Assembly: GCA_031295385.1 (NCBI GenBank)
Contig: JAUMOL010000004.1
Location: 43,831-107,830, forward strand
Origin: Collinsella sp.
GTDB lineage: Bacteria > Actinomycetota > Coriobacteriia > Coriobacteriales > Coriobacteriaceae
Direction: 5' to 3'
DNA length: 64,000 bases
Shown here one piece after another: positions 36,836-46,088 of this stretch. A program made the position numbers and the translations under genes. Every line of letters starts with the position of its first letter. The stretch's first letter is position 1. The notes under the pieces are model-generated. The model worked only from the letters and a program-made list of their open reading frames with translations, did no database searches and was not told the DNA's origin.

Positions 36836-37636
36836 GTGGGATTTCGCGACGTTAAGCGTTCGAAGAGCGCAAAAGACACGCGTATCATTGCAATCATCAA
36901 TCAAAAAGGCGGCGTCGGTAAGTCGACGACGGCTGTAAACCTTGCAGCAGCACTGGGTGAGCAGGGTCGCAAGACGCTGATTGTCGATTTTGATCCGCAG
37001 GGAAACAGCACCAGTGGATTCGGAATTGAAAAAGAAGACCTTGAGCAGTGCATCTATGATGCATTGCTGAATGACGTGCCGGCAGAATCGCTTGTTCTTG
37101 ATACAAATTGTAAAAAGGTATTCGTTATTCCGGCGACAATTCAGCTTGCAGGTGCCGAAATTGAGCTCGTAAGCGCAATTGCTCGAGAAACACGCCTCAA
37201 AGATTTGCTTGAGCCGATTCAGGACGAGTTCGATTTTATTTTCATTGACTGTCCTCCTTCCCTTGGCCTGCTTACCATCAACGCTTTGACCGCAGCAGAT
37301 AGCGTCTTGATTCCGATCCAGTGCGAGTATTACGCACTCGAGGGCGTTACGAAACTGCTTGAGTCAATGAAGATGGTCAAATCACGTCTGAATAAGGGTT
37401 TAGACACCTATGGTGTGCTTATGACCATGTATGACTCGCGTACTTCTCTGTCGAATCAGGTTGTTGAGGAGGTTCAGTCGTACTTTGGTGATAAGGCTTT
37501 TAAGACTCTAATTCCCCGTACCGTAAAAATATCTGAGGCTCCGTCTTTTGGAGAGCCGGTAATTACCTATGCACCTCAAAATAAGGGTGCAAAAGCGTAT
37601 ATGAACCTTGCAAAAGAGGTGATCAAGCGTGCCTAG
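36836..37636 (+). CDS. parA: Chromosome partitioning ATPase ParA/Soj
   Basis: 266 residues from GTG 36836 after GGAGG. The deviant Walker A KGGVGKST is at 24-31, and DFDPQGN and FIDCPPSLG follow. It works with ParB and parS to separate origins and may influence DnaA. It overlaps parB by 8 bases. Confidence 0.95.
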   Translation: MGFRDVKRSKSAKDTRIIAIINQKGGVGKSTTAVNLAAALGEQGRKTLIVDFDPQGNSTSGFGIEKEDLEQCIYDALLNDVPAESLVLDTNCKKVFVIPATIQLAGAEIELVSAIARETRLKDLLEPIQDEFDFIFIDCPPSLGLLTINALTAADSVLIPIQCEYYALEGVTKLLESMKMVKSRLNKGLDTYGVLMTMYDSRTSLSNQVVEEVQSYFGDKAFKTLIPRTVKISEAPSFGEPVITYAPQNKGAKAYMNLAKEVIKRA

Positions 37637-38534
37637 TGCAAAGAAACGTGGCGGATTAGGACGTGGACTCAATGCTTTGGTCTCAGAGGCCGAGTATGAG
37701 ACCGGTGGTTCGGCTGCATCGACTTCAAATGCCGTATCTGAAACAAAACTTCCTATTGAGGATATCGTTCCCAACCCCAATCAGCCGCGAATTCACTTTA
37801 ACGAAACTGAACTTCGCGAGTTGAGCGAGTCAATCCAAGAACATGGTGTTTTGCAGCCGTTGTTGGTTCGCAAGCATGGAAATGGCTATGAGATTATTGC
37901 GGGTGAGCGTCGTTACCAGGCGTCAAAGCTTGCTGGTCTTGAGGAACTGCCTGTCATCATTAAAGAAGTTGATGATGAGGAAATGCTCGCTCTTGCACTT
38001 ATCGAGAATCTTCAACGTTCTGATTTGAATCCCGTCGAAGAGGCGAAGGGTTATCGTCAGCTCATTGATGCCAGCGGCATGACACAAGAGGCGTTATCAA
38101 AGGCTGTCAGTAAGTCTCGTTCCGCAATTACAAATTCACTTCGTTTGCTAGATCTTCCGGAAGTCGTACAGCAGATGATTTTCGAGGGCAAGCTTACTGC
38201 AGGTCATGCAAGGGCGATTCTTGCAGTTCCTTATGAAGATGCCAGGATTCGACTTGCTGAGAAAGTAGTCGCAGAAGGTCTTTCCGTTAGAGCGACAGAA
38301 AATCTTGCTCCGTTGTTTTCTGCCGGAGAGACGCCAAGGACCCCGAGGCCAGCAACGCCTCAGTCATTCAAAAAGGCCGCTCGAGTCCTTCGTCAAGTTT
38401 TCAACACGAATGTACGCGTGAAGAGCTCGCGTGGTAAGAACAAAATCGAAATCGAGTTCAAAGACGAAGAGGAGCTCTCCCGTATCCTTGGTGAAATGAT
38501 TCAATTTGAGCAGGAGGATCAGGATGAAGAATAA
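37629..38534 (+). CDS. parB: Chromosome partitioning protein ParB
   Basis: 301 residues from GTG 37629. The N-terminal CTPase domain has GERRYQASKLAG and ENLQRSDLNP; a central helix-turn-helix (TQEALSKAVSKSRSAITNSLRLL) binds parS; the C-terminal dimerisation segment ends with EFKDEEELSRIL. Three parS sites lie just upstream of the operon. Confidence 0.95.
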   Translation: MPSAKKRGGLGRGLNALVSEAEYETGGSAASTSNAVSETKLPIEDIVPNPNQPRIHFNETELRELSESIQEHGVLQPLLVRKHGNGYEIIAGERRYQASKLAGLEELPVIIKEVDDEEMLALALIENLQRSDLNPVEEAKGYRQLIDASGMTQEALSKAVSKSRSAITNSLRLLDLPEVVQQMIFEGKLTAGHARAILAVPYEDARIRLAEKVVAEGLSVRATENLAPLFSAGETPRTPRPATPQSFKKAARVLRQVFNTNVRVKSSRGKNKIEIEFKDEEELSRILGEMIQFEQEDQDEE

Positions 38535-38778
38535 GGTTCTAACGGCCATTGCGTTGGCAACCACCGTTGCCGCTGGTGTTTTTGCAGGGTATAAGCTTGC
38601 GACAGATGATGAACTGCGCGGTCGACTGCTGCGCGGAGCTCAGGATATCGTCGATACATCTAAGAAGAAAATGGATGTGATGACCGAAGATGTCGCTATG
38701 CGCACTGCTCAGGTGACTAAGAATCCCAAGATTAACCAAGACTGGGTTAACCATCAGTGGGAAAATGTTGGTTATTAG
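38524..38778 (+). CDS. Small membrane-anchored protein, unknown (YtxH-like)
   Basis: 84 residues from ATG 38524, after GAGGAGG, overlapping parB by 11 bases. One N-terminal membrane helix is followed by a charged soluble part (DELRGRLLRGAQDIVDTSKKK), reminiscent of YtxH-type proteins. Coupling to parB suggests co-expression; the role is unknown. Confidence 0.7.
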   Translation: MKNKVLTAIALATTVAAGVFAGYKLATDDELRGRLLRGAQDIVDTSKKKMDVMTEDVAMRTAQVTKNPKINQDWVNHQWENVGY

Positions 38779-38786
38779 GTACCTAA
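38775..38786. repeat. 12-bp palindrome TTAGGTACCTAA, second copy
   Basis: Identical to 35272-35283. It overlaps the stop of the small membrane protein gene and precedes its terminator. Confidence 0.5.
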
Positions 38787-38805
38787 CAATTACTTGCCTG
38801 TTTTG

Positions 38806-38850
38806 AAGGGGTCTTTGTCTGATTCATGAGACAAGGACCCCTTATTTTGG
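38806..38850 (+). terminator. Terminator of the rsmG-parAB transcript
   Basis: Arms AAGGGGTC..TTGTCT and AGACAA..GACCCCTT form a 15-bp stem, followed by ATTTT. Confidence 0.75.
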
Positions 38851-38902
38851 CTAAAAAACTAAGCTTATGTAAATCAAATCCAATAGTTTGAAAATAAATG
38901 AA

Positions 38903-38937
38903 ACAGCTCTGGTTGCATTATTTGCAACCAGAGCTGT
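38903..38937 (-). terminator. Terminator after rlmN
   Basis: Perfect 15-bp arms (38903-38917, 38923-38937) with a 5-base loop; on the minus strand a T-rich stretch follows. Confidence 0.8.
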
Positions 38938-38941
38938 CGGA

Positions 38942-38957
38942 TGTTTCACATGAAACG
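38942..38957. promoter_or_regulatory. Degenerate parS-like site
   Basis: TGTTTCACATGAAACG has two differences from the perfect parS, lying between the rlmN terminator and stop. Confidence 0.5.
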
Positions 38958-38975
38958 TTTTGGGGCGCGACTCCC

Positions 38976-40028
38976 CTATGCGTTCTTCTGGACCTTGAAA
39001 CGTTGCTTCAGCTGACCGCAGGCGGCATCGATATCATTGCCGCGAGAATTACGGATCGTGGTCTCGATGCCACGAGACTCAAGGCGACGCTGAAGATCCT
39101 CAACCTTATGAATCGGCGACGGCTTGAGCGGGCTGCCCTCGATGTCGTTAAGCTGAATCAGGTTAACGTGGCACAGCGTTCCCTCGCAGAAGTCGCAGAG
39201 CGCCTGCATCTCGGGATTCGTGTCGTTGACGCCTTCGATCATGGCATACTCATAGGTCGGTCGGCGTCCGGTCTTCTCGGTGTAGAGCTGAAGCGCCTCG
39301 TGAAGGCGAAGTAGCGTGTACTTCTTAACGCCAGGCATAATCTTGTTGCGCGTGGACTGGATAGCGGAGTGCAGCGACACAGCGAGCGTGAACTGCTCGG
39401 GAATGTCGGCAAACTTGCGAATGCCAGGAATAACACCGCTGGTAGAGACAGTAAGGTGACGGGCTCCAATACCGATACCGTCGGGATCGTTAAGGATGCG
39501 CAGTGCCTTGAGAACCTCGTCGTAGTTGGCAAACGGCTCGCCCTGACCCATGAAAACGACGCTTGTGGCGCGCTCGCCAAAATCATTCGAGACGTGCAAC
39601 ACCTGGTCGACGATTTCCTGAGCGGTCAGAGAACGTTTGAGGCCGTTGAGACCGGTAGCGCAAAAGGCACAACCCATGCCACAGCCAGCCTGAGTAGAAA
39701 CGCAGACGGAAAGCTTGTTGCGACGGGGCATACCGACAGTCTCGACGGAAATGCCGTCGTGGTACTCGAGCAGATACTTGCGAGAGCCATCTTTGGAAAC
39801 CTGTTTGGTGAGTTCAGTCGGCGTGTCGAAGGCAAAAGCCTCTTTAAGCTGCTCGCGGAAAGCCTTAGGAAGGTTGGTCATATCGTCAAACGAACAAACG
39901 TTCTTCTCAAAGACCCATTCGATGAGCTGCTTCGCGCGGAAGGCGGGCTGGCCGAGTTCGGCCACAAGCTCGCGAATATCGTTTTGGCTCAAGTCGCGAA
40001 TGTCCTGAGATTTAGTCCTGGGATTCAT
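38976..40028 (-). CDS. rlmN: Dual-specificity RNA methyltransferase RlmN
   Basis: 350 residues. Radical SAM enzyme that methylates A2503 of 23S rRNA and A37 of some tRNAs. The cluster motif CGMGCAFC (CxxxCxxC) is clear, as are GQGEPFANYD and the C-terminal GNDIDAACGQL with its conserved Cys. The ATG at 40028 follows GAAAGG. A strong terminator follows the gene. Confidence 0.95.
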   Translation of the reverse strand: MNPRTKSQDIRDLSQNDIRELVAELGQPAFRAKQLIEWVFEKNVCSFDDMTNLPKAFREQLKEAFAFDTPTELTKQVSKDGSRKYLLEYHDGISVETVGMPRRNKLSVCVSTQAGCGMGCAFCATGLNGLKRSLTAQEIVDQVLHVSNDFGERATSVVFMGQGEPFANYDEVLKALRILNDPDGIGIGARHLTVSTSGVIPGIRKFADIPEQFTLAVSLHSAIQSTRNKIMPGVKKYTLLRLHEALQLYTEKTGRRPTYEYAMIEGVNDTNPEMQALCDFCEGTLCHVNLIQLNDIEGSPLKPSPIHKVEDLQRRLESRGIETTIRNSRGNDIDAACGQLKQRFKVQKNA

Positions 40029-40113
40029 GGAAGCCTTTCGATTTTGGGGAAACGTAGAGGGTATCGCTACAATATGGTATCAGCTGCAGAAATTATAGAG
40101 GAGGAGTCTGCCC

Positions 40114-41079
40114 ATGCCGGGTAAAAGCCTAGAGAACATGCACGTAGCGGTCTTGGCGGGCGGTCATTCCGCTGAGCGCGAGATCTCGCTCAATTCGGGA
40201 AAAAACGTTGTGGTGGCACTGAAGAAAGCCGGCTACACCTCGGTGGAGCTGCTCGATACGGCCGCTGATGACTTTATGGTAACCATGGCAACCGGCGGCT
40301 TTGACGTGGCGTTTATCGCCATGCACGGTGCCGGCGGCGAGGATGGCGCCATGCAAGGCGCCATGGAGACCCTGGGTATCCCCTACACGGCCTCGGGCGT
40401 GCTTGCCAGCGCCTGCGGTGCCGACAAGGAGGTCTCTAAGCTCCTGTACGCCAAGGCGGGCATTCCCATTGCCCCCGGCCTTGCGCTCGAGGTGGGCGAT
40501 GAAGTCGATATCGATCATATCGTCGAGGTTTGTGGCGAGCGCTGCTTTGTGAAGCCGGCCGTCAACGGTTCCAGCTATGGCATTTCCCTGGTCCATGAGC
40601 CCTCCGAGCTGCCCGCGGCAATCGCCAAGGCGTTTGAGTACGGCGACAAAGTACTGGTCGAGAAGTGCATCGAGGGTACCGAGATCACCGTCGGCGTATA
40701 CGGCGAAGATGACGTGCGCGCTCTGCCGATTGTCGAGATTCGTAAGCCCGAGGACTGCGAGTTCTACGATCTGGACGTGAAGTATGTCGACCCTACGGAC
40801 ATCCATCGCATTCCGGCGCAGATTTCACCCGAGAATTACGCTTGTGCCCAGGAGCTTGCCTGTGCTGCTCACAAGGCCCTCGGTTGCCTGGGTATCTCGC
40901 GCAGCGACTTTATCGTGAGTGAGGACGGCCCCGTTATCCTCGAGACCAATACCATTCCCGGCATGACCGATACGTCGCTGTATCCGGACGAGATCCGCCA
41001 CACCGACGACATGACGTTCCCGCAGGTCTGTGACAGCCTGATCCGTATGGGCCTTCGTCGAGCGGGCATTGCATGCTAA
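40114..41079 (+). CDS. ddl: D-alanine-D-alanine ligase
   Basis: 321 residues, ATP-grasp fold. It makes the D-Ala-D-Ala dipeptide for peptidoglycan. GGHSAEREISLNSG and VNGSSYGIS are family motifs, and the Tyr in YDLDVKYVD fits a D-Ala (not D-lactate) ligase. GAGGAG precedes the ATG; an internal ATG at residue 9 is possible. It overlaps the next gene by 7 bases. Confidence 0.93.
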   Translation: MPGKSLENMHVAVLAGGHSAEREISLNSGKNVVVALKKAGYTSVELLDTAADDFMVTMATGGFDVAFIAMHGAGGEDGAMQGAMETLGIPYTASGVLASACGADKEVSKLLYAKAGIPIAPGLALEVGDEVDIDHIVEVCGERCFVKPAVNGSSYGISLVHEPSELPAAIAKAFEYGDKVLVEKCIEGTEITVGVYGEDDVRALPIVEIRKPEDCEFYDLDVKYVDPTDIHRIPAQISPENYACAQELACAAHKALGCLGISRSDFIVSEDGPVILETNTIPGMTDTSLYPDEIRHTDDMTFPQVCDSLIRMGLRRAGIAC

Positions 41080-43967
41080 TCGAGGACGCGGTTTCGTCAG
41101 GAACGCCGCAGTTTGTCATCGACTCCTATGCCACGCTTGCCGAACGCGCCAAAACGCAGTCCTTTGGTCTTATCGAGGAAGATGTGATTGTCCTCGATAC
41201 CGAGACCACAGGTCTTTCGGTGCAGGACAATGAACTGATCGAGATCTCGGCGGCCCGTCTTTCGGGCCGCGAGATCGTCGACCGTTTCGATACCTTCGTG
41301 CATCCCAAGCAGCTGATTCCCGCCGAGATTACCGAGCTCACGAGCATTACAAATGCCGATGTGGCAGATGCCCCGTCGGCCGTTGAGGCCGTCGCCGCTC
41401 TCGCCGATTTTGTCGGTGGTTGCCCGGTGATCGCACATAACGCCACGTTCGACCGCTCGTTTATCGAGTCGGTCAAAGGCGGCGTCAACGTGAGCGATAT
41501 TTGGATCGATTCGCTGGCGCTGTCGCGCATCGCGCTTCCGCGCCTGGCCTCGCACAAGCTGTCTTTTATGGCCGATCTGTTTGGCTGTGACTCGGTATCA
41601 CACCGTGCCAATGCCGACGTCGACGCCCTGTGTGGCATATGGCGCGTGTTGCTCGTGGCGCTCACCGACTTGCCCCAGGGCCTCATGGCGCGCCTAGCCG
41701 ACATGCATCCGGGTGTGCCTTGGTCCTATCGTCCTATCTTCTCATTCTTGGCAGGGCAGAACCCTGGTTCTATCTTCTCTCTCAGCGCCGCTCGTGCTGA
41801 CGTTCTCAAGGCCGATCGCGCCGACGATCGGGTGGACGCCGACGAACTGCCGGTCCTCAAGATGCCGAGTCGTGAGGAGATTGAGGCAGACTATGCGCCA
41901 GGTGGCCTGGTCAATCGCATGTACCCCACCTACGAGCCGCGTGATGAGCAGATCGCGATGGCGCTCGAGGTCCGCGATGCGCTGGTCACGGGCACTCATC
42001 GTGTAATTGAGGCGGGCACGGGCGTCGGCAAATCGATGGCCTATCTGGTGCCTTTTGCCGAGGCAGCACGCCGTAACAACATCACGGTTGGTATTGCGAC
42101 CAAATCGAACAATCTCGCCGACCAGCTCATGTACCATGAGCTGCCAAAACTTGCCGAGCAACTGGACGGTGGTCTGTCATTTTGCGCTCTCAAGGGGTAT
42201 GACCACTATCCGTGCCTGCGCAAGCTTGAGCGCATGAGCCGCGGCCAGGTCGAGATTACCACCAAGCGCGATCCGGCGGACACGCTCACGGCGGTCGCGG
42301 TCATTATGGCGTACGTCTGCCAATCAGCCGATGGCGACCTCGACTCACTTGGCATTCGGTGGCGCAGCGTCAACCGCCCCGACTTTACGACGGCCTCGCG
42401 CGAGTGTGCTCGTCGCCTCTGCCCGTTTTTCCCCGATAAATGCCTGGTCCACGGCGCCCGCCGTCGCGCGGCGCATGCCGATGTAGTGGTCACCAACCAT
42501 TCCCTGCTGTTCCGCAATGTTGCGGCCGAGGGCAGAATCTTGCCTCCGATTCGTCACTGGGTGATCGATGAGGCCCACTCCATCGAGCGCGAGGCGCGCC
42601 GTCAATGGGCGCGCGTGGTGTCGGCGGATGAATCGCGCGTTCTGTTTGAGCGCCTGGGTGGCTCGAGCACCGGCGCGCTGAGCCAGGTTTCCCGCGATTT
42701 GGCAACCTCGGAGGGCTCTACGCTCTACTTGGGTCTAACCGCCAAGGCGACGTCGACGGTTGCGCGCACGAGCATGGCAATCGCCGACGTGTTTGACGGC
42801 GTTCGCGAGCTCGGCCGCCGTGCCCGCGGGGGCTATGACAATGCGAACCTATGGATTGGCCCCGAGCTGCGCGAATCTGACGACTGGCATGATTTCTTAC
42901 AGTCGGCCTGCACTGCCATCGACGCATTGGAACAAGCTGACAAGAGCGTCGACGCGCTGGTACAAGCCGTCGCCGCCGACAAGCCCGAGGTTGTTGTCGA
43001 CCTGGGTGATATCTCGCGCCGCCTACACGAGCTGGCCGAGAACCTCAAACTCATCATCGACGGTACCGATGAACACTACGTGTACTCGCTGCAAGTCAAT
43101 CGCAGATTGCGTGCCGGCGGCGAGTCGATGACCGCGGAGCGCATCGATATTGGCGAGGCCTTGGCAACCGAGTGGTTGCCCGAGGTCCACACGGCTATCT
43201 TTGCCTCGGCGACCATGACGGTTTCCAAGAGCTTTGAGCACTTTAACCACGCCGTCGGCCTCGATCGCATCGGTGCCTCGACATCATCGTCGCTGCACTT
43301 GGATTCGAGCTACGACTTCGATTCGAATATGGCCGTGGTCGTGGCTGGGGATATCCCCGATCCGCGCGACCGCGAAGGCTATCTTTCGGCGCTCGAGCGT
43401 GTGCTGGTCGACGCTCATCTTGCCATGGGCGGCTCGGTGCTTACGCTGTTCACCAACAGGCGTGACATGGAGGAGCTGTACGCTCGCGTCGAGCCCAAGA
43501 TGGCTCGTGCGGGTCTGGAACTCAACTGCCAGCAGCGCAACTCGTCTCCTCGTCGTTTGCGCGATCGCTTTATCAACGAACCGACCTCGTCGCTCTTTGC
43601 ACTTAAGGCCTTTTGGGAAGGGTTTGATGCCAGCGGCGAGACGCTGCGCTGCGTCATCATCCCCAAGCTGCCGTTCTCGAGCCCCACAGACCCGCTCTCA
43701 TGCGAGCGCAATCTGCGCGAAGACCGCGCTTGGGCGCGCTATTCGCTGCCCGAGGCCGTGCTCGAGGTCAAGCAGGCAGCCGGTCGCCTCATTCGCTCAT
43801 CGACCGATTGTGGCGTACTCATCTTGGCCGACCCGCGCCTGGTGACGAAGGGCTACGGCAAGAAATTCTTAACGTCGCTGCCCACGAGTTCCTATCAGCG
43901 CATCGAGTCGGCACAAATCGGGCACTATCTACAGCTGTGGCGCGCACGCCACGAGCGGCGCCGCTAA
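41073..43967 (+). CDS. DnaQ exonuclease-DinG helicase fusion
   Basis: 964 residues. An N-terminal DEDDh exonuclease has DTETTG (42-47) and HRANADVDA (178-186). The XPD-like helicase has Walker A EAGTGVGKS (313-321), four cysteines at 381, 445, 450 and 457 for an iron-sulfur cluster, and DEAH (499-502). The C-terminal motif QAAGRLIRS is typical. Such proteins act in repair or R-loop removal. The gene starts inside ddl and its stop overlaps by 3 bases the stop of the convergent WYL gene. Confidence 0.93.
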   Translation: MLIEDAVSSGTPQFVIDSYATLAERAKTQSFGLIEEDVIVLDTETTGLSVQDNELIEISAARLSGREIVDRFDTFVHPKQLIPAEITELTSITNADVADAPSAVEAVAALADFVGGCPVIAHNATFDRSFIESVKGGVNVSDIWIDSLALSRIALPRLASHKLSFMADLFGCDSVSHRANADVDALCGIWRVLLVALTDLPQGLMARLADMHPGVPWSYRPIFSFLAGQNPGSIFSLSAARADVLKADRADDRVDADELPVLKMPSREEIEADYAPGGLVNRMYPTYEPRDEQIAMALEVRDALVTGTHRVIEAGTGVGKSMAYLVPFAEAARRNNITVGIATKSNNLADQLMYHELPKLAEQLDGGLSFCALKGYDHYPCLRKLERMSRGQVEITTKRDPADTLTAVAVIMAYVCQSADGDLDSLGIRWRSVNRPDFTTASRECARRLCPFFPDKCLVHGARRRAAHADVVVTNHSLLFRNVAAEGRILPPIRHWVIDEAHSIEREARRQWARVVSADESRVLFERLGGSSTGALSQVSRDLATSEGSTLYLGLTAKATSTVARTSMAIADVFDGVRELGRRARGGYDNANLWIGPELRESDDWHDFLQSACTAIDALEQADKSVDALVQAVAADKPEVVVDLGDISRRLHELAENLKLIIDGTDEHYVYSLQVNRRLRAGGESMTAERIDIGEALATEWLPEVHTAIFASATMTVSKSFEHFNHAVGLDRIGASTSSSLHLDSSYDFDSNMAVVVAGDIPDPRDREGYLSALERVLVDAHLAMGGSVLTLFTNRRDMEELYARVEPKMARAGLELNCQQRNSSPRRLRDRFINEPTSSLFALKAFWEGFDASGETLRCVIIPKLPFSSPTDPLSCERNLREDRAWARYSLPEAVLEVKQAAGRLIRSSTDCGVLILADPRLVTKGYGKKFLTSLPTSSYQRIESAQIGHYLQLWRARHERRR

Positions 43968-44881
43968 AGCGGACAGGCGAGGGATTTTGCCATATCGCAC
44001 AGACGCTCTGACAGGGCGGGGTCATCCAGGATGCGGATGGCCCCGCCCGCTGCGATTACCTGGCTTAACAGCCAGCGCTCGGAGCCGTAGCGCACATTCA
44101 CTGTTGAGCTGTCCGCCCCATTGGGTTCAATCGACATAATGCCGGGCCAGTCTAGGCGCTCCGCCAAGGCGCGCGGCATGAGAAGCTTCGCGCTCCGCTC
44201 CGCCTGGGCGAGGGAGTCGTGGAGGGTCGCGGGCTCCGGTGCGTGGCGCACGACGGAGTCGTCGGTCAAGACCAAGCCCTCGATTTTATCCATACGATAG
44301 GTACGCTGTTCGTCGACTGCGACATCCCAGGCAATCAGATACGTTTGGTCGCCGTTTGTTGTGATGCGCAAGGGGTCGACCAGACGCTCGCGCGCTTGTG
44401 TGTCATCCATCGAGCGATACGAGATGCGGCAGCGAACGCCGTCCCGAATGGCGCAGCTCAGCTGCTGCCAGTGCGATCCGTGGGCGACGGTGTCAAAGAC
44501 GCGCTGGTTGTAACCGAGCTCTTTGGGAAGAAGAGCTCGCCGTATTCGAGCCGCCGCCTGGGGTTCGATCCCCAATGATTCAAGTTCATGGTTGAGCACA
44601 GCGCCCTCGGCGGCACTCAGACGCAGCGGTAGCACGCGCCCCGCATCACCGGTGAGGACCACGCACTCGCCGCGGCGTTCGCAGATAATGCGTGCGCCCG
44701 ATTCTCGGTCCGCAAGCGTCGAGACGATCTCGAGAATCTCGTCGAGCGATGCCCCCGTGATATCAAAGCGGCTGCAAATCTCGGTTCGTGTCATGCCGCT
44801 CTCGCCGGCGGCGTAGAGGGCTTCCATGATGTCGATGGCGCGCGAGAGTCTCTGCTCGCTGGTGAGTTTACGCACGGGCAT
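43964..44881 (-). CDS. WYL-domain regulator (PafC-like)
   Basis: 305 residues from ATG 44881, preceded by GAAAGGA. An N-terminal helix-turn-helix (SGMTRTEICSRFDITGASLDE) is followed by a WYL ligand-binding region (LIAWDVAVDEQRTYRMDKIEG). It overlaps the upstream WYL gene by 14 bases, as in actinobacterial PafB/PafC pairs, which sense single-stranded DNA and drive the LexA-independent damage response. Equivalence to PafC is inferred from pairing and order. Confidence 0.8.
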   Translation of the reverse strand: MPVRKLTSEQRLSRAIDIMEALYAAGESGMTRTEICSRFDITGASLDEILEIVSTLADRESGARIICERRGECVVLTGDAGRVLPLRLSAAEGAVLNHELESLGIEPQAAARIRRALLPKELGYNQRVFDTVAHGSHWQQLSCAIRDGVRCRISYRSMDDTQARERLVDPLRITTNGDQTYLIAWDVAVDEQRTYRMDKIEGLVLTDDSVVRHAPEPATLHDSLAQAERSAKLLMPRALAERLDWPGIMSIEPNGADSSTVNVRYGSERWLLSQVIAAGGAIRILDDPALSERLCDMAKSLACPL

Positions 44882-45890
44882 GCTCGTGCACCGTCCTTTC
44901 GATGAGGTGATTCCACGCCTGCTTGAGAGCATCGGGGGCGACGGGCCTCATGCCATCCATGGCATGGGCCATGCAAAACGAGGCTGCGGCTTCAAAGTCG
45001 CGCACGTCAACGGTCCAGGTCCAACCTGCTTCGGTGCGCGTGAGTTCGCCTCGTCCGCGTGTGAGACCGCTGATCATATCGGCCTGCGCTTCACGCGCGA
45101 ACGAGAACGTAGCCGCAACGGGTGGGCGGTCGGCAAAATCAAACTCAAAGAATAAGTAATCGTTGAGGTTGAAATCCGCAGGGATGGCGTAGGCCTTCGA
45201 AGGTCTCCAGGCGCGAATGATGCGGTCGCAGCGGAATGTCCTGATATTGTCGGTGGCATTGTCGAGGCCGCAGAAGTATGCCGCACCCTCGCGCTCGAAC
45301 ATGCCGTAGACGCAAACGGTCCGTTCGCGTTGCTCGCCGCGTCCGTTTTGGTACAAAAAGCGCAGCGCGCAACGCTCGGCAAAAGCACTCCATACCGCAT
45401 CGACGGCAGGAGAGCGGCGGATCGGTGCCTCTCCTGTCGTCGACATGCCGGTGAGGTAGGCAATCTTGGAGCGAATGTCGGCAAGAGGCGCGGCAAAGGT
45501 GGATGAGCCTGCCGCGAGTGTCTGATCGATGGCATTGAGCAGGATGTCGGCATCGTCTGCGGTGATGAGACCGCCCGCGGCAAACGTGTGCTCGCGGTCG
45601 ATCGTCCACGCGCTCTCCTCGGTTTCCTGCGCTCCGGCAGCACGAACCTCCCTGATAACGATGCCGCGTTCGAGCAGCTTGTCGCGATCGCGGCGGAACT
45701 TGCGCTTGTCTGAGTCGATATTGCCCGAGCCGTATCCCAAATCGGAATCCAGGACGATTTGCTCGGTCGTCAGCGGTTCGGGAGAACTGTTGAGTACAAA
45801 GAAAAGGTTGAGGATGCGCTGAGCCGTTTTATCGAAACCGGGCTCGGGTGCCCCCTTTTTAATTGTCGCGGTCGCGTCGCTTGCCGTCAT
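44868..45890 (-). CDS. WYL-domain regulator (PafB-like)
   Basis: 340 residues. A winged helix near the N-terminus (KFRRDRDKLLERGIVIREV) and a WYL region (LRFLYQNGRG, YFCGLDNATDNIRTFRCDRI). The ATG at 45890 follows GAGGA. First gene of a two-gene operon with the next WYL protein; it faces a divergent M28-like gene across a 200-base spacer. Cytoplasmic, probably DNA binding. Confidence 0.8.
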   Translation of the reverse strand: MTASDATATIKKGAPEPGFDKTAQRILNLFFVLNSSPEPLTTEQIVLDSDLGYGSGNIDSDKRKFRRDRDKLLERGIVIREVRAAGAQETEESAWTIDREHTFAAGGLITADDADILLNAIDQTLAAGSSTFAAPLADIRSKIAYLTGMSTTGEAPIRRSPAVDAVWSAFAERCALRFLYQNGRGEQRERTVCVYGMFEREGAAYFCGLDNATDNIRTFRCDRIIRAWRPSKAYAIPADFNLNDYLFFEFDFADRPPVAATFSFAREAQADMISGLTRGRGELTRTEAGWTWTVDVRDFEAAASFCMAHAMDGMRPVAPDALKQAWNHLIERTVHEHARA

Positions 45891-46088
45891 AGAATCCTCG
45901 CATGAGAAGGTCGTTTGATGCCATGATTTTAGTCCGATATGGAGATTAGGCTATATCCTTGTCCGCTCGCGGCGTTAAGATGGCCCGAATTCGGTCGCTT
46001 GCGCTCGCTCGGGGTATACTTTCGACTATATACGGTTCTAATGTGCATGCATTGGGCCTATTTGTCGGATTATGGATGTGGAGCGCAC

